A DNA stretch of 64,000 nt from Methylosinus sp. LW4 (lineage in GTDB: Bacteria > Pseudomonadota > Alphaproteobacteria > Rhizobiales > Beijerinckiaceae). The position numbers were made by a program, and so were the translations under genes. How positions within the stretch are numbered: position 1 is the stretch's first letter; the number at the start of each line of letters is the position of its first letter. Below, one piece after another: positions 28,686 through 38,463 of this stretch. Below the pieces are notes generated by a model that had not been told where the DNA came from, did not search any database, and saw only the letters and a list, made by a program, of their open reading frames with translations. Where the stretch lies: contig NZ_KB900626.1 of the NCBI RefSeq assembly GCF_000379125.1, positions 1,149,748 through 1,213,747 of the forward strand, in the 5' to 3' direction.

Positions 28686-29444
28686 TCAGCGCGCTTGCGC
28701 CGTGAGGCGGGCGGTCTCGGCCGGGGCGAGAGCGGTCGCGGAGAGACCCGGCTCCAGCAGCCGGGTGCGCAGCAGGACATAGAGATATTTGACATATTCG
28801 GCCGCGATGAGCCGCGTCACGGCGAGATCGCCGAGCCAGTCCTCGACGCGAAGATGGTCGCTGACCACGGCGAAAGGATAGAGTTCCGCCCCCGGCAGCG
28901 CCGCCGAGAGCTCGGCCAGAGCGCGGGGCATATGATAATTGGAGGTGACGATGATGAGCGAGCCTCTGCCGATGCCATGCGCCTGCGCCCAGTCGCGCGT
29001 CTCCCGCGCATTGCCGATCGTGTCCTGGGCGCGGTAGCCGAGATCGACGCAGCATTCGAACAGCTCCCGGGAGACCGGCAGCAGCTTGGCGATCTCATGG
29101 CCGCGCGTCGCCCGATTGACCCCGGTGATGAGCAGCCGGCGCGCCTGGCCGCGAGCTAAGAGCCCGCCCGCCTCATAGACGCGGTCGGAGCCGCCGGTCA
29201 GCACGACGACGCCATCGGCCTGCACGGTCAGGGTCGATTCGGTCCGCTCCAGCGAGAGGGCGAAGCCGATGAAGCCGGCTACGAAGGCGGAGGCCAGAAA
29301 GCAGAAAAGAGCGAGGACCGCGAGGCGCCAGCGTCCGGGCGCGGCCCATCCTCTTGCTTTCCCGTATCGCGCATGCGCTCGCAAGCGTCCACCTCGTCGC
29401 CGGTCCCCGTCTCGTCGCCGTCCCCGGCCGCGAATCCTCGACAA
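28686..29444 (-). CDS. YdcF-like protein (DUF218)
   Basis: This protein of up to 252 residues has an N-terminal membrane helix (LAVLALFCFLASAFVAGFIGFAL) and a DUF218 domain with VVLTGGSDRVYEAG, LLITGVNR and the nucleotide-like loop VTSNYHMPRA. DUF218 proteins of the YdcF/ElyC group are envelope-associated, and some influence peptidoglycan or enterobacterial antigen. The start is unsure: the TTG at 29444 has no good ribosome site, and a start nearer the helix is possible. It lies between ftsX and plsC. Confidence 0.82.
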   Translation of the reverse strand: MSRIRGRGRRRDGDRRRGGRLRAHARYGKARGWAAPGRWRLAVLALFCFLASAFVAGFIGFALSLERTESTLTVQADGVVVLTGGSDRVYEAGGLLARGQARRLLITGVNRATRGHEIAKLLPVSRELFECCVDLGYRAQDTIGNARETRDWAQAHGIGRGSLIIVTSNYHMPRALAELSAALPGAELYPFAVVSDHLRVEDWLGDLAVTRLIAAEYVKYLYVLLRTRLLEPGLSATALAPAETARLTAQAR

Positions 29445-29502
29445 GATGGAAGCGGCGCTCGAGGCCGTCCAGGGCCGGGCGGAATTTATGCCCGGTTAGA
29501 GT

Positions 29503-30504
29503 TTACTCGGCCCCGTCCAGCCGCCGCAATTGGCGGAACACGATCTCCTGAGACATGAAGCCGGTGAGCAGCCCGGCCGCGGCCGAGATGAGGCCGACGA
29601 CGGTGAAGCCGAGCGGCCCCAGCGAGAAGCTGCCGAACATGGCCTCCAGCTGATCGCCGTCCGGCGTCGCCGTCCAGCGGCTGGCGAGATAGCCGGCGAA
29701 GAGAAAAAAGCCCATGGCCGAGGCGCCGCCGATGAGGCCGCCGCGCAGGCCCAGCACCAGGAAGCGGCGCTGGAACTGCTGGGCGATATATTTGTCCGCC
29801 GCGCCGACGAGATGCAGCACCTCGATGATCTCGCGATTGCCGACCATGGCCGCGCGTGTGGCGAAGGCGACGGCGAGGCCCATGGCGACGACGATCAGCA
29901 CGAAGACCAGCGCGGCGACCGCCACAACTGTGCGCGCCATCTGGCCGAGCCGCTCCACCCACAGCCGGTGATCGTCCAGCGCCGCGCTCGGCAGCGCCTG
30001 GGCCAGCTCGCGGCGCAGCGCGTCGAGATCGGCGCGGCGGCTGTCGTCCAGCTTCACGACGATCATGCGCGGGGCCGGCAGCTCGGCGAAATCGAGGCCC
30101 TGGCCGAGCCAGGGCGCGAGCAGCGCCTCCGACTCCGCCTTCGTATAGACGCGCACGTCGCGCACGCCCTCGGCGGCGACGAGGACCGAGGTCGCCTTGC
30201 TGACGTCGGCTTCTATGTCGCGGCCGGGCAAAGGGCGGATCTGCACGCTGGCCTCGCGCGCCACCTCGCGCCGCCAGTCGACGCTGGCGTCGGCGACCAT
30301 CAGCGCCGCCCCGGCCGAGAGCGCCGCCAGAAAGGTCATGATGGCGATGACGATGACGAGCGAGCGTCCGGCGATAGAGGAGGTGGGAACGAGCGGCGTC
30401 TCCCGCCCGAGCGCCTCCTCGGGCGCGGCCTCCTTGGCCGCCGCGGCGGCGGGGCGCAGGCCGAGGCGGGGCTCCGGGCGAGGCTTGGCGTCATTCGAAG
30501 ACAT
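29503..30504 (-). CDS. ftsX: Cell division protein FtsX
   Basis: This 333-residue inner-membrane protein forms, with FtsE, an ABC-like complex that activates septal peptidoglycan hydrolases during division. It has an N-terminal cytoplasmic tail, one helix (SLVIVIAIMTFLAALSAGAAL), a periplasmic domain (residues about 75-190) and three C-terminal helices. The permease motif region VGNREIIEVLHLVGAADKYIAQQFQ is typical. The ATG at 30504 lies inside the end of ftsE (14-nt overlap), showing translational coupling. The alternative upstream start adds 14 residues. Confidence 0.93.
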   Translation of the reverse strand: MSSNDAKPRPEPRLGLRPAAAAAKEAAPEEALGRETPLVPTSSIAGRSLVIVIAIMTFLAALSAGAALMVADASVDWRREVAREASVQIRPLPGRDIEADVSKATSVLVAAEGVRDVRVYTKAESEALLAPWLGQGLDFAELPAPRMIVVKLDDSRRADLDALRRELAQALPSAALDDHRLWVERLGQMARTVVAVAALVFVLIVVAMGLAVAFATRAAMVGNREIIEVLHLVGAADKYIAQQFQRRFLVLGLRGGLIGGASAMGFFLFAGYLASRWTATPDGDQLEAMFGSFSLGPLGFTVVGLISAAAGLLTGFMSQEIVFRQLRRLDGAE

Positions 30505-31216
30505 GCAGCCGCCCATCCGCGAGCACCAGGCGGCGCGCGCTCTCATATTGATCCATCAGAGCGAGATCATGGGTGGCGATGACCACCGAGGTGCCGCTCT
30601 TGTGCAATTCCACGAACAGCCGCAGCAGCCGCCGCGCCAGAGTGGGGTCGAGATTGCCGGTCGGCTCGTCGGCGAGCAGCAGCTCCGGCCGCACGATCAG
30701 CGCGCGGGCGATGGCGGCGCGCTGCTTCTCGCCGCCCGAGAGCACGCTCGGCCGGCTGGCGATGCGCTCGTCGAGGCCGACCCAGCGCAAGAGCTCCAGC
30801 ACCTCGGCGCGATAGCTCGTCTCCTCGCGGCCGATGACGCGCAGCGGCAAAGCGACATTCTCGTATAAATTGAGATGCTCCAGCAGGCGGAAGTCCTGGA
30901 AGACGACGCCGATGCGCCGACGAATGTCGGTGACGGAGTCCTTGTCCAGCGTCTCCGTATCCTTGCCGAAGAGGGTGATTCGCCCGCGCGTCGGCTTCAG
31001 CGACAGCAAGACGAGCTTCAAAAGCGTCGTCTTGCCGGCGCCCGAGGGTCCGGTGAGGAATTGGAACGAGCGCGGCGTGATGGAAAAAGCGAGATCGCTC
31101 AATATCTCGCTGCCGTTTCCATAGCGCAGGCCGACGTTCTCGAAGGTCAGCAAAGGCGTGTATCCATTGGCGGGCTCAGAATCGCGCTGCCGGGAGATTA
31201 GCAGTTCACCGCCCAT
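30491..31216 (-). CDS. ftsE: Cell division ATP-binding protein FtsE
   Basis: This 241-residue ABC ATPase powers FtsX at the division septum. Walker A GPSGAGKT, the signature LSGGEKQR and Walker B LLLADEPTGNLD are present, with FQDFRLLEHLNLYENVALPL being FtsE-typical. It has about 20 extra N-terminal residues compared with E. coli FtsE, which is common in this group. The gene is divergent from a DUF3426 gene 76 nt away and heads the ftsE-ftsX-YdcF-plsC run. Confidence 0.95.
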   Translation of the reverse strand: MGGELLISRQRDSEPANGYTPLLTFENVGLRYGNGSEILSDLAFSITPRSFQFLTGPSGAGKTTLLKLVLLSLKPTRGRITLFGKDTETLDKDSVTDIRRRIGVVFQDFRLLEHLNLYENVALPLRVIGREETSYRAEVLELLRWVGLDERIASRPSVLSGGEKQRAAIARALIVRPELLLADEPTGNLDPTLARRLLRLFVELHKSGTSVVIATHDLALMDQYESARRLVLADGRLHVFE

Positions 31217-31292
31217 TAACCATATCGGCGGCTAATCGACGACATGTCGGCGGCCGATTCAAAAGCGGCCGCCCACGGTTCGGAGACCGGCC

Positions 31293-31862
31293 ATGCGCAA
31301 CGACCTCGCCCCGCACAACTCCCCGGTCGGCTCGGCCCCGAAGGCTCATGACTTGGACGAGAGCCCGCTGTGGCGGGAGCCGCCGCATGAGAGCGATCTC
31401 GTCGACGAGCGGCGCCAGCGCCTGCTGCCGCTGATCGCGGCGATCATCGCCGTCGTTTTCGGGGCCATGGCGCTGATCGGCATGCGCGAGAAGATCGTGC
31501 GGGTCATGCCCTTCGCGACGGCGCTCTATTCGGCCATGGGGCTGAAGGTCAACGCCGCCGGGCTCGATCTGCGCGGCGTCACCTCCAAGATCGTCACCGA
31601 AGGGACGCGCAAGGTGCTGACCGTCGAGGGCGAGATCGTCAATCTGCGGCGCGCCGCCAATCGCGTGCCGCCCATGGCGCTGGCCATTCGCGGCGCCGAC
31701 GGCCGCGAGCGCTACAGCTGGACCGCTGCCGCGCCGAAAGTGCGGCTCGCGGCCGGGGAGAGCGTGCAGTTCCGCGCGCGCCTCGCCTCGCCGCCCGCCG
31801 ATGGCGCCGATGTGCAGGTGCGCTTCGCCGCGCTCGAGGATGCGGAGAAAGCGGAGCGATAG
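31293..31862 (+). CDS. DUF3426-type membrane protein lacking the zinc ribbon
   Basis: This 189-residue protein has one membrane helix (LLPLIAAIIAVVFGAMALIG) and a C-terminal beta-rich domain (about residues 85-185) like DUF3426 of the MJ0042-type zinc-ribbon proteins that usually sit opposite ftsE in this group. Here the N-terminus is short and contains no CxxC pair, so the zinc ribbon is missing. Start ATG 31293 is clear. The function of the family is unknown. Confidence 0.72.
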   Translation: MRNDLAPHNSPVGSAPKAHDLDESPLWREPPHESDLVDERRQRLLPLIAAIIAVVFGAMALIGMREKIVRVMPFATALYSAMGLKVNAAGLDLRGVTSKIVTEGTRKVLTVEGEIVNLRRAANRVPPMALAIRGADGRERYSWTAAAPKVRLAAGESVQFRARLASPPADGADVQVRFAALEDAEKAER

Positions 31863-31920
31863 CCGCGCCGCGTTCCCTCAGCGCGTTCCCTTGGCGCGCG
31901 AAATGGCCTAAGCAGGCCTC

Positions 31921-33225
31921 ATGCCGACGCATGCGCCTCTCCTTTTCGTGAACGCCCGCCTCGTCGATCCCGCCTCTGGCGTGGAGACGCGCGGAGGGCT
32001 CCTCGTCCTCGACGGAAAAATCGCCGATCTCGGCCCGGCTCTGAAGGCCGAGACCGCCCCGCAGGGCGCGCGAATCGTCGATTGCGCGGGCGATGTGCTC
32101 GCGCCCGGACTCATCGACATGCAGGCCTTTCTCGGCGAGCCGGGCGCCGAGCATCGCGAGACCATCGCCACCGCCACGGCGGCGGCCGCGGCCGGCGGCG
32201 TCACCACCATTGTCGCCGCCCCCGGCACTTCGCCGCCGATCGACGATCCGGCGGTCGTGGACTTTGTCCTGCGCCGCGCCCGAGACACCGGCCGCGTCCG
32301 CGTCCTGCCCATGGCCGCGCTCACCAAAGGGCGCGAGGGCAAGGAAATCTCCGAATTCGGCCTGCTGCGCGAGGCCGGCGCCATCGCATTCTCTGACGGC
32401 AAGCGCTCGCTGCGCAACGCCCAGACCATGCGCCGGGCTTTGACCTACGCCCGCGATTTTGACGCGCTCATCATCCATTTCCCGGAGGATCGCGATCTCG
32501 TCGGCGAGGGCGTCATGAATGACGGCGAATTGGCGACGCGGCTCGGCCTCGCCGGCGTGCCCAAGGAGGCGGAGGCCATTATCGTCGATCGCGATCTGCG
32601 CCTCGTCGAGCTGACCGGCGCGCGCTACCACGCCTCCATCGTGGCCAATGGCCTGTCGCTGGCGGCGCTTCAGGAGGCGAAGGCGCGCGGCCTGCCGGTG
32701 ACGTGCGGGACCACGATCAATCATCTGACGCTCAATGAGAACGACATCGGCGACTACCGCACCTTCCTGAAGCTGCGCCCGCCGCTGCGCCATGAGGACG
32801 AGCGCCGTCTGCTGGTTGAGGCGGTGGCGAGCGGGCTCATCGACGTCATTCTCTCCGATCACGACCCGCAGGACGTCGAGATGAAGCGCCTGCCTTTCGC
32901 CGAGGCGGAGGCCGGCGCCGTCGGCCTCGAGACCATGCTGGCGGCGGGGCTGCGGCTCGTCCATTCGGGCGATGTGCCGCTGCCGACGCTGCTGCGGGCC
33001 ATGTCCACGCGGCCGGCCGAGATTCTGCGCCTGGAGCAGGGGCGTCTCGCCAAGGGCGCGCCGGCCGATCTCATCCGCTTCGACCCGGACGAGCCCTTCG
33101 TCGTCGATCCGTCCGAATTGCATTCCCGCTGCAAGAACACGCCCTTCGACACGGCGCGCCTCCAAGGTCGGGTGAAATCGACATTCGTCGCGGGAGAATC
33201 CGTCTTCGAGCGGCCGGACGCCTAG
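31921..33225 (+). CDS. Dihydroorotase-like protein, probably catalytically inactive
   Basis: This 434-residue protein has the full amidohydrolase barrel of type I dihydroorotase (PyrC) but lacks the metal-binding HxH. The canonical DxHxHxREPG becomes D66-M-Q-A-F-L-G-E-P-G, so both histidines and the substrate arginine are replaced. Other elements remain: INHLTL, the aspartate in LSDHDPQ and IIHFPEDRD. Inactive PyrC homologues (PyrC' in Pseudomonas, PyrX types) are known to serve as structural partners of aspartate transcarbamoylase. Here no pyrB is adjacent. It follows the DUF3426 gene by 58 nt. Confidence 0.85.
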   Translation: MPTHAPLLFVNARLVDPASGVETRGGLLVLDGKIADLGPALKAETAPQGARIVDCAGDVLAPGLIDMQAFLGEPGAEHRETIATATAAAAAGGVTTIVAAPGTSPPIDDPAVVDFVLRRARDTGRVRVLPMAALTKGREGKEISEFGLLREAGAIAFSDGKRSLRNAQTMRRALTYARDFDALIIHFPEDRDLVGEGVMNDGELATRLGLAGVPKEAEAIIVDRDLRLVELTGARYHASIVANGLSLAALQEAKARGLPVTCGTTINHLTLNENDIGDYRTFLKLRPPLRHEDERRLLVEAVASGLIDVILSDHDPQDVEMKRLPFAEAEAGAVGLETMLAAGLRLVHSGDVPLPTLLRAMSTRPAEILRLEQGRLAKGAPADLIRFDPDEPFVVDPSELHSRCKNTPFDTARLQGRVKSTFVAGESVFERPDA

Positions 33226-33454
33226 AGCGGGGCAATAACGAAAAAAGCGTCTTGCCGCCGCGATTTCGCCAATTTCGGGAAAAAGCGGCAAGCAGATTGT
33301 GAATCTTTGCAATAGGTACGTAGGTTAACTGCCCGTAACTTCCGCAAACCGAAGGCGGGGCGTTATCCCTGATTCTGCGTTCGTTTTCCCGCGGCGCGCC
33401 GCCTTCGACGAGAAAATCGCCCGAGCGGCCGGGCCGTCATGTGGAAGAGAAACG

Positions 33455-35800
33455 ATGCTTGGTTCCCGAATTTCCCTCGTCGCGCTGATGGTGGCCGCGG
33501 CGCCTGCGCTGCAGGCGCGCGCCCAGGAGGCGCTGCCCGACATCGACATTATCGCGGCGGCCCCGGAGGCGGGCGCGGGAATCGAGAGGTCGAAGGTCCC
33601 GACCAATCCCATCACCACCAAGCGTAGCGATCTCGATCGCGACCGCGCGCTCGTCATCACCGACACGCTGCAGCGCCGCAACGCTTCGGTCTCCATCGTC
33701 GATGTCGCGGGCAATCCTTTCCAGCCCGATCTCACCTATCGCGGCTTCACGGCCTCGCCGGTGTCCGGCACGCCGCAGGGTCTCGCCGTCTATCAGGACG
33801 GCGTGCGCATCAACGAGGCCTTCGGCGACGTCGTCAATTTCGATCTCATTCCCACGGTCGCCATCGCCAATAGCGAGCTGGTCAGCGGCAATCCGCTGTT
33901 CGGCCTCAATGCGCTCGGCGGCGCTCTGACGCTGGAGATGAAGAACGGCTTCACCTGGCAGGGCTATGAGCTGGAGGGACGCGGCGGCTCCTTCGGCCGC
34001 CGCTATGGCGCGGCGCAGGTCGGCCAGAAATACGGCGATTTCGCCATCTACTCGGCGTTCGAGGCGCTCGGCGACAGCGGCTGGCGCCAGCGCTCCGGCT
34101 CGGAGCTGCTGCGCGGCTATCTCGATCTCGGCTATAAGGGCGACAAGAGCGAGTTCCATCTGAACTATACCGGCGCCACGACGCGCCTCGGCGCCGCCGC
34201 GGCGACGCCGGTCGAAATGCTCCAGCGCGACTACAGCTCCGTCTATACGACGCCGCAGAGCTCGACCAATGAGCTGCACTTCCTCAATCTGAAGGGCTCC
34301 TACGACGTTTCGAGCGCGCTGAAGCTCAACGGCAACTTCTATTACCGCGACTATCAGCAGGCGCATATCGACGGCAATATCGCCGATATGGAGACCTGCA
34401 GCGCCAAAGCCTTCGTCTGCCAGGACAACGACCCCTTCATCGGCAATGTGCCGACCAATGCGCAGCGTCGTCTGATCGGACCCAATGGGGCCTATATTCC
34501 GTCCTCGGTGCTCGCCGGGGGCCTGCCGGCGACGATCGATTATTCGCGCACCCATTCGCGCTCCTATGGCGGCGCGATCCAAGGGACCTATGACGAGAAG
34601 ATCGCCGACTTCAAGAACAAGCTCATCGTCGGCGGCTCCTTCGATCGCCAGTTCACCGACTTCCGCGGCTATTCCGAGCTCGGCATTCTGCAGGGCGATT
34701 TCAATGTGACATCGACCGGGCTGCAATATTTCAACTCGGTTCAGGAAGGCGGCTTCCAGCCCTCGTCGGTCTTCGCGCGCAACCTCTATTACGGCGTCTA
34801 TGCGCTCGACACGCTCGATCTGACCGATAAGCTCACCCTCACCGCCGGCCTGCGCTTCAACAGCGCGGAAATCACGCTCTATGATCGTCTCGGCGTGCGC
34901 CTCAACAGCGACAAGAGCTATCAGCGCGTCAATCCGGTCGCGGGCCTCACTTATACTTTCATCCCGGAATTCACGGTCTACGGCAATTATTCGGAGGCCA
35001 ATCGCGCGCCGACCGCGCTCGAGAACGGCTGTGCCGACGCGAATCATCCCTGCACCATCGACAACTTCCTCGTCGCCGATCCGCCGCTGAAGCAGGTGGT
35101 GACGCGCTCGGGCGAGATCGGCTTCCGCGGCTATCACGACATCGGGCCGGATCACGGCCGGCTGGAGTGGAAGGTCGATATCTTCCGCGCCGTGAACAGC
35201 GACGACATCATCTCGCTGCCGTCGAATGTGATCCAGGGCAGGGGCTATTTCGCCAATGTCGGCGCCACCCGCCGCCAGGGCCTCGAAGCCGGCGTCGCCT
35301 GGCGCAACGACCAGCTGAGCCTCTATGCCGATTATGCGCTGATCGACGCCACCTTCCGCAGCGCCTTCGACGTCGAGTCGGGCAACAATCCCTATGCCGA
35401 CGCCAATGGCCTCATCCATGTGCGGCCGGGCAATGTGATGCCGGGCGTGCCGCGCCATCGCGTGAAGCTCGGCTTTGATTACTTCATCACGCCCGAGTGG
35501 AAGTTCGGCGCCGATTACATCTTCACCAGCGGGGTGCGGCTGCGCGGCGACGAGTCCAATCTCGACAAGCCGCTGCCCTCCTGGGGCGTCGTCAATCTGA
35601 AGACCTCCTATAAGGTCACCGAGAATATAGAGGTCTATGCGCTCGCGCAGAACCTCTTCGATCGGCGCTACTATACTTTCGGGACCTATTTCGACAACAG
35701 CGGCAATGCGACCGCCTCGGCCGGCGGCTTCACCAATGCGCGCACTTATGTTCCGGGCGCGCCGGTCTCGGTCTATGGCGGCGTCAAGGTCAAGTTCTGA
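33455..35800 (+). CDS. TonB-dependent outer membrane receptor
   Basis: This 781-residue outer-membrane protein imports a ligand (siderophore, metal chelate or other) using TonB energy. It has a signal peptide (MLGSRISLVALMVAAAPALQARA), a TonB-box-like segment just after cleavage (LPDIDIIAA), a plug domain with YRGFTASPVSGTPQGLAVYQDG, and a 22-strand-type barrel ending in a C-terminal phenylalanine (VKVKF). It lacks an N-terminal signalling domain, so it is not a FecA-type transducer. The barrel includes EANRAPTALENGCADANHP, as in many proteobacterial receptors. There is no adjacent ABC importer to indicate the ligand. Confidence 0.93.
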   Translation: MLGSRISLVALMVAAAPALQARAQEALPDIDIIAAAPEAGAGIERSKVPTNPITTKRSDLDRDRALVITDTLQRRNASVSIVDVAGNPFQPDLTYRGFTASPVSGTPQGLAVYQDGVRINEAFGDVVNFDLIPTVAIANSELVSGNPLFGLNALGGALTLEMKNGFTWQGYELEGRGGSFGRRYGAAQVGQKYGDFAIYSAFEALGDSGWRQRSGSELLRGYLDLGYKGDKSEFHLNYTGATTRLGAAAATPVEMLQRDYSSVYTTPQSSTNELHFLNLKGSYDVSSALKLNGNFYYRDYQQAHIDGNIADMETCSAKAFVCQDNDPFIGNVPTNAQRRLIGPNGAYIPSSVLAGGLPATIDYSRTHSRSYGGAIQGTYDEKIADFKNKLIVGGSFDRQFTDFRGYSELGILQGDFNVTSTGLQYFNSVQEGGFQPSSVFARNLYYGVYALDTLDLTDKLTLTAGLRFNSAEITLYDRLGVRLNSDKSYQRVNPVAGLTYTFIPEFTVYGNYSEANRAPTALENGCADANHPCTIDNFLVADPPLKQVVTRSGEIGFRGYHDIGPDHGRLEWKVDIFRAVNSDDIISLPSNVIQGRGYFANVGATRRQGLEAGVAWRNDQLSLYADYALIDATFRSAFDVESGNNPYADANGLIHVRPGNVMPGVPRHRVKLGFDYFITPEWKFGADYIFTSGVRLRGDESNLDKPLPSWGVVNLKTSYKVTENIEVYALAQNLFDRRYYTFGTYFDNSGNATASAGGFTNARTYVPGAPVSVYGGVKVKF

Positions 35801-35842
35801 GCGCTAAGGCTCAGACAGAAAAGAGAATATTCTTTATCGAAG

Positions 35843-35871
35843 GGGGAGGCGGCGATCAGCGGCGCCTCCCC
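35843..35871 (+). terminator. Probable terminator after the TonB receptor
   Basis: A perfect 9-bp stem GGGGAGGCG / CGCCTCCCC (35843-35851 with 35863-35871) has an 11-nt loop and is followed by the T-rich TATCTTGTTT. It lies 42 nt after the receptor stop, with no gene on the other strand. Confidence 0.7.
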
Positions 35872-35979
35872 TATCTTGTTTGGGCGGCCCGGCGGAATCG
35901 CGAACGCTCTTGAAGAAAAGCGGCAACCGCCTTAAAGGCTCGCGCGCGCGAGACGCGCCGCAACCGGGAACCAGAAAGC

Positions 35980-37170
<1,191 letters not shown>

Positions 37171-37172
37171 AA

Positions 37173-37195
37173 AAGCGAGCCTTTAGGGCTCGCTT
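37173..37195 (+). terminator. Stem-loop directly after tuf
   Basis: A 9-bp stem AAGCGAGCC / GGCTCGCTT (37173-37181 with 37187-37195) begins 3 nt after the tuf stop, with a TTTAG loop. No long T-run follows, so termination may be partial or protein-dependent. Confidence 0.6.
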
Positions 37196-37262
37196 CGAAA
37201 AAAGGGACTGCGAGCCGAGATAGCTCGCGGTCCCAAGTCGGGGAGAAGAGAGTTGCGGGCCG

Positions 37263-37466
37263 TCAGGCCGCGAGCTGCTCCTCGAGGAGGATCGCCGGCA
37301 GGCGCGCATCCTCGGAGGCCTCGGTCTCATCCTGGCTCGGATGCATCACCTCGAGCGCCGCGGCGACAGCCGAAATGCCGATCTCGCGATAGAGGCGGGC
37401 GAGCAGATCATGCGGACGGTCGGCAGATTGCGCTTCGCTGAAATCGGTGGCGACGAGCTTCGACAT
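37263..37466 (-). CDS. Small acidic hypothetical protein
   Basis: This 67-residue protein is not recognised. It is acidic and helical (LLARLYREIGISAVAAALEVM), with no cysteine or membrane helix. It ends 92 nt from the tuf stem-loop on the opposite strand. A weak ribosome site precedes ATG 37466. Coding potential is supported by frame and the absence of any competing frame, but it could be spurious. Confidence 0.55.
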   Translation of the reverse strand: MSKLVATDFSEAQSADRPHDLLARLYREIGISAVAAALEVMHPSQDETEASEDARLPAILLEEQLAA

Positions 37467-37633
37467 GGCGGCTACTCTCTACTGAATGGTTGAGGGACGC
37501 TCGAGGAATGCGTGCATTTGATTTAAAGTCTCCCTTACCCCGGTAAACTATTCGTAAAATCGCGGAGCCCGCCGCGCATCTTCCGCATGCGGCTGTGGAT
37601 GAGCCGGGCCGCGATCGATGCTATGATCGCCCC

Positions 37634-38410
37634 ATGCTGCGCCATATCCCAGAAGAGCCCGTCTCCAACGCCGCGGTCTGGTGCCGGCGGCTCGCCGTTT
37701 TCTCTCTCCCGGTCGCGGCGATCGCCGTGATCCTCGCGCGCGCCAATGCGGTGGAGCCGCAGGCCTCGCTCGCCGTGCTGGGCGGCGCGATCGTGGTGGC
37801 GCTCGTCGCGCTGCTGCTGTTTCTCGCCGCTTGCGTCGTCATCTGGCAGGAGGGCCGGCGCGGGCTGGGCGAGGCGCTCGGCGGCGCCTTTCTCGCGGCG
37901 GCGACGCTCGGCTATCCGGCCTATCTTGCCGTCCAGGCCGTGCGCCTGCCCGTGCTCTCGGACGTCTCGACCGACACGGCCGATCCGCCGCGCTTCTCCA
38001 CCTCGCGCGCGGCGGTGGCGGCGCGCGCCGGCTTCACGCCCGCCGGCTTCGACGCCGACACTGCGGAGCGGCAGAGGGACGGCTATCCCGACATTGAGCC
38101 GATCGTCGTCGATCTCGAGCCGGACGAGGCCTATCAGCTGGTGCTGGAGACGGCGCAGAGCCGCGGCTGGCGCGTCATCGACCAGCGCCCGCCCGGCGGC
38201 CGCTCCGGCGTCGGCCATCTCGATTTTCTCGACCGCACATTGGTGATGGGCTTCGCCGACGACATCGCCGTGCGGCTGCGTCCGCTCGCCGGCCAGACGC
38301 GCATAGACGTGCGCTCCGCCTCGCGCTACGGGCGCCATGATTTCGGCGCCAACGCCAAGCGTATCCGGCAATTCGCGGAGGAGCTGCAGGCGGGGCTGAA
38401 CGAGAAGTGA
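37634..38410 (+). CDS. DUF1499 membrane protein
   Basis: This 258-residue protein has three N-terminal hydrophobic segments (LAVFSLPVAAIAVILA, ASLAVLGGAIVVALVALLLFLAAC and a third around GGAFLAAATLGYPAYLAV), then a DUF1499 domain (about residues 110-255) with PPRFSTSRA and VVDLEPDEAYQLVLETA. DUF1499 proteins are found widely in proteobacteria and plants without known activity. The ATG at 37634 gives the usual short cytoplasmic N-terminus. The stop codon overlaps a repeat element shared with the convergent MBL gene. Confidence 0.85.
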   Translation: MLRHIPEEPVSNAAVWCRRLAVFSLPVAAIAVILARANAVEPQASLAVLGGAIVVALVALLLFLAACVVIWQEGRRGLGEALGGAFLAAATLGYPAYLAVQAVRLPVLSDVSTDTADPPRFSTSRAAVAARAGFTPAGFDADTAERQRDGYPDIEPIVVDLEPDEAYQLVLETAQSRGWRVIDQRPPGGRSGVGHLDFLDRTLVMGFADDIAVRLRPLAGQTRIDVRSASRYGRHDFGANAKRIRQFAEELQAGLNEK

Positions 38411-38463
38411 GCGAGTAGCGAGTAATGGGTAGCGTGGTTCTACTCGCTATTCGCTACTCGCTC
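38409..38463. repeat. Imperfect inverted repeat spanning two convergent stop codons
   Basis: A 24-bp imperfect palindrome (38409-38432 with 38440-38463, 7-nt loop), built from GCGAGTAGCGAGTA-like units, overlaps the last two bases of the DUF1499 stop and encodes the last seven residues (ERVANSE) and stop of the MBL gene. It can fold as a bidirectional terminator. The internal near-repeats (GCGAGTAGCGAGTA) suggest a mobile palindromic repeat family. Confidence 0.75.

Noticed and set aside
33226..33454. A possible riboswitch ahead of the TonB receptor
   Set aside because: I looked for a cobalamin-type B12 box and other leader motifs and found none. The region only has a moderately AT-rich patch.
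33437..35458. A 673-codon open frame on the minus strand opposite the TonB receptor
   Set aside because: It mirrors the TonB receptor gene, which has clear domains. The antisense protein is low-complexity and Arg/Ala/Glu-rich.
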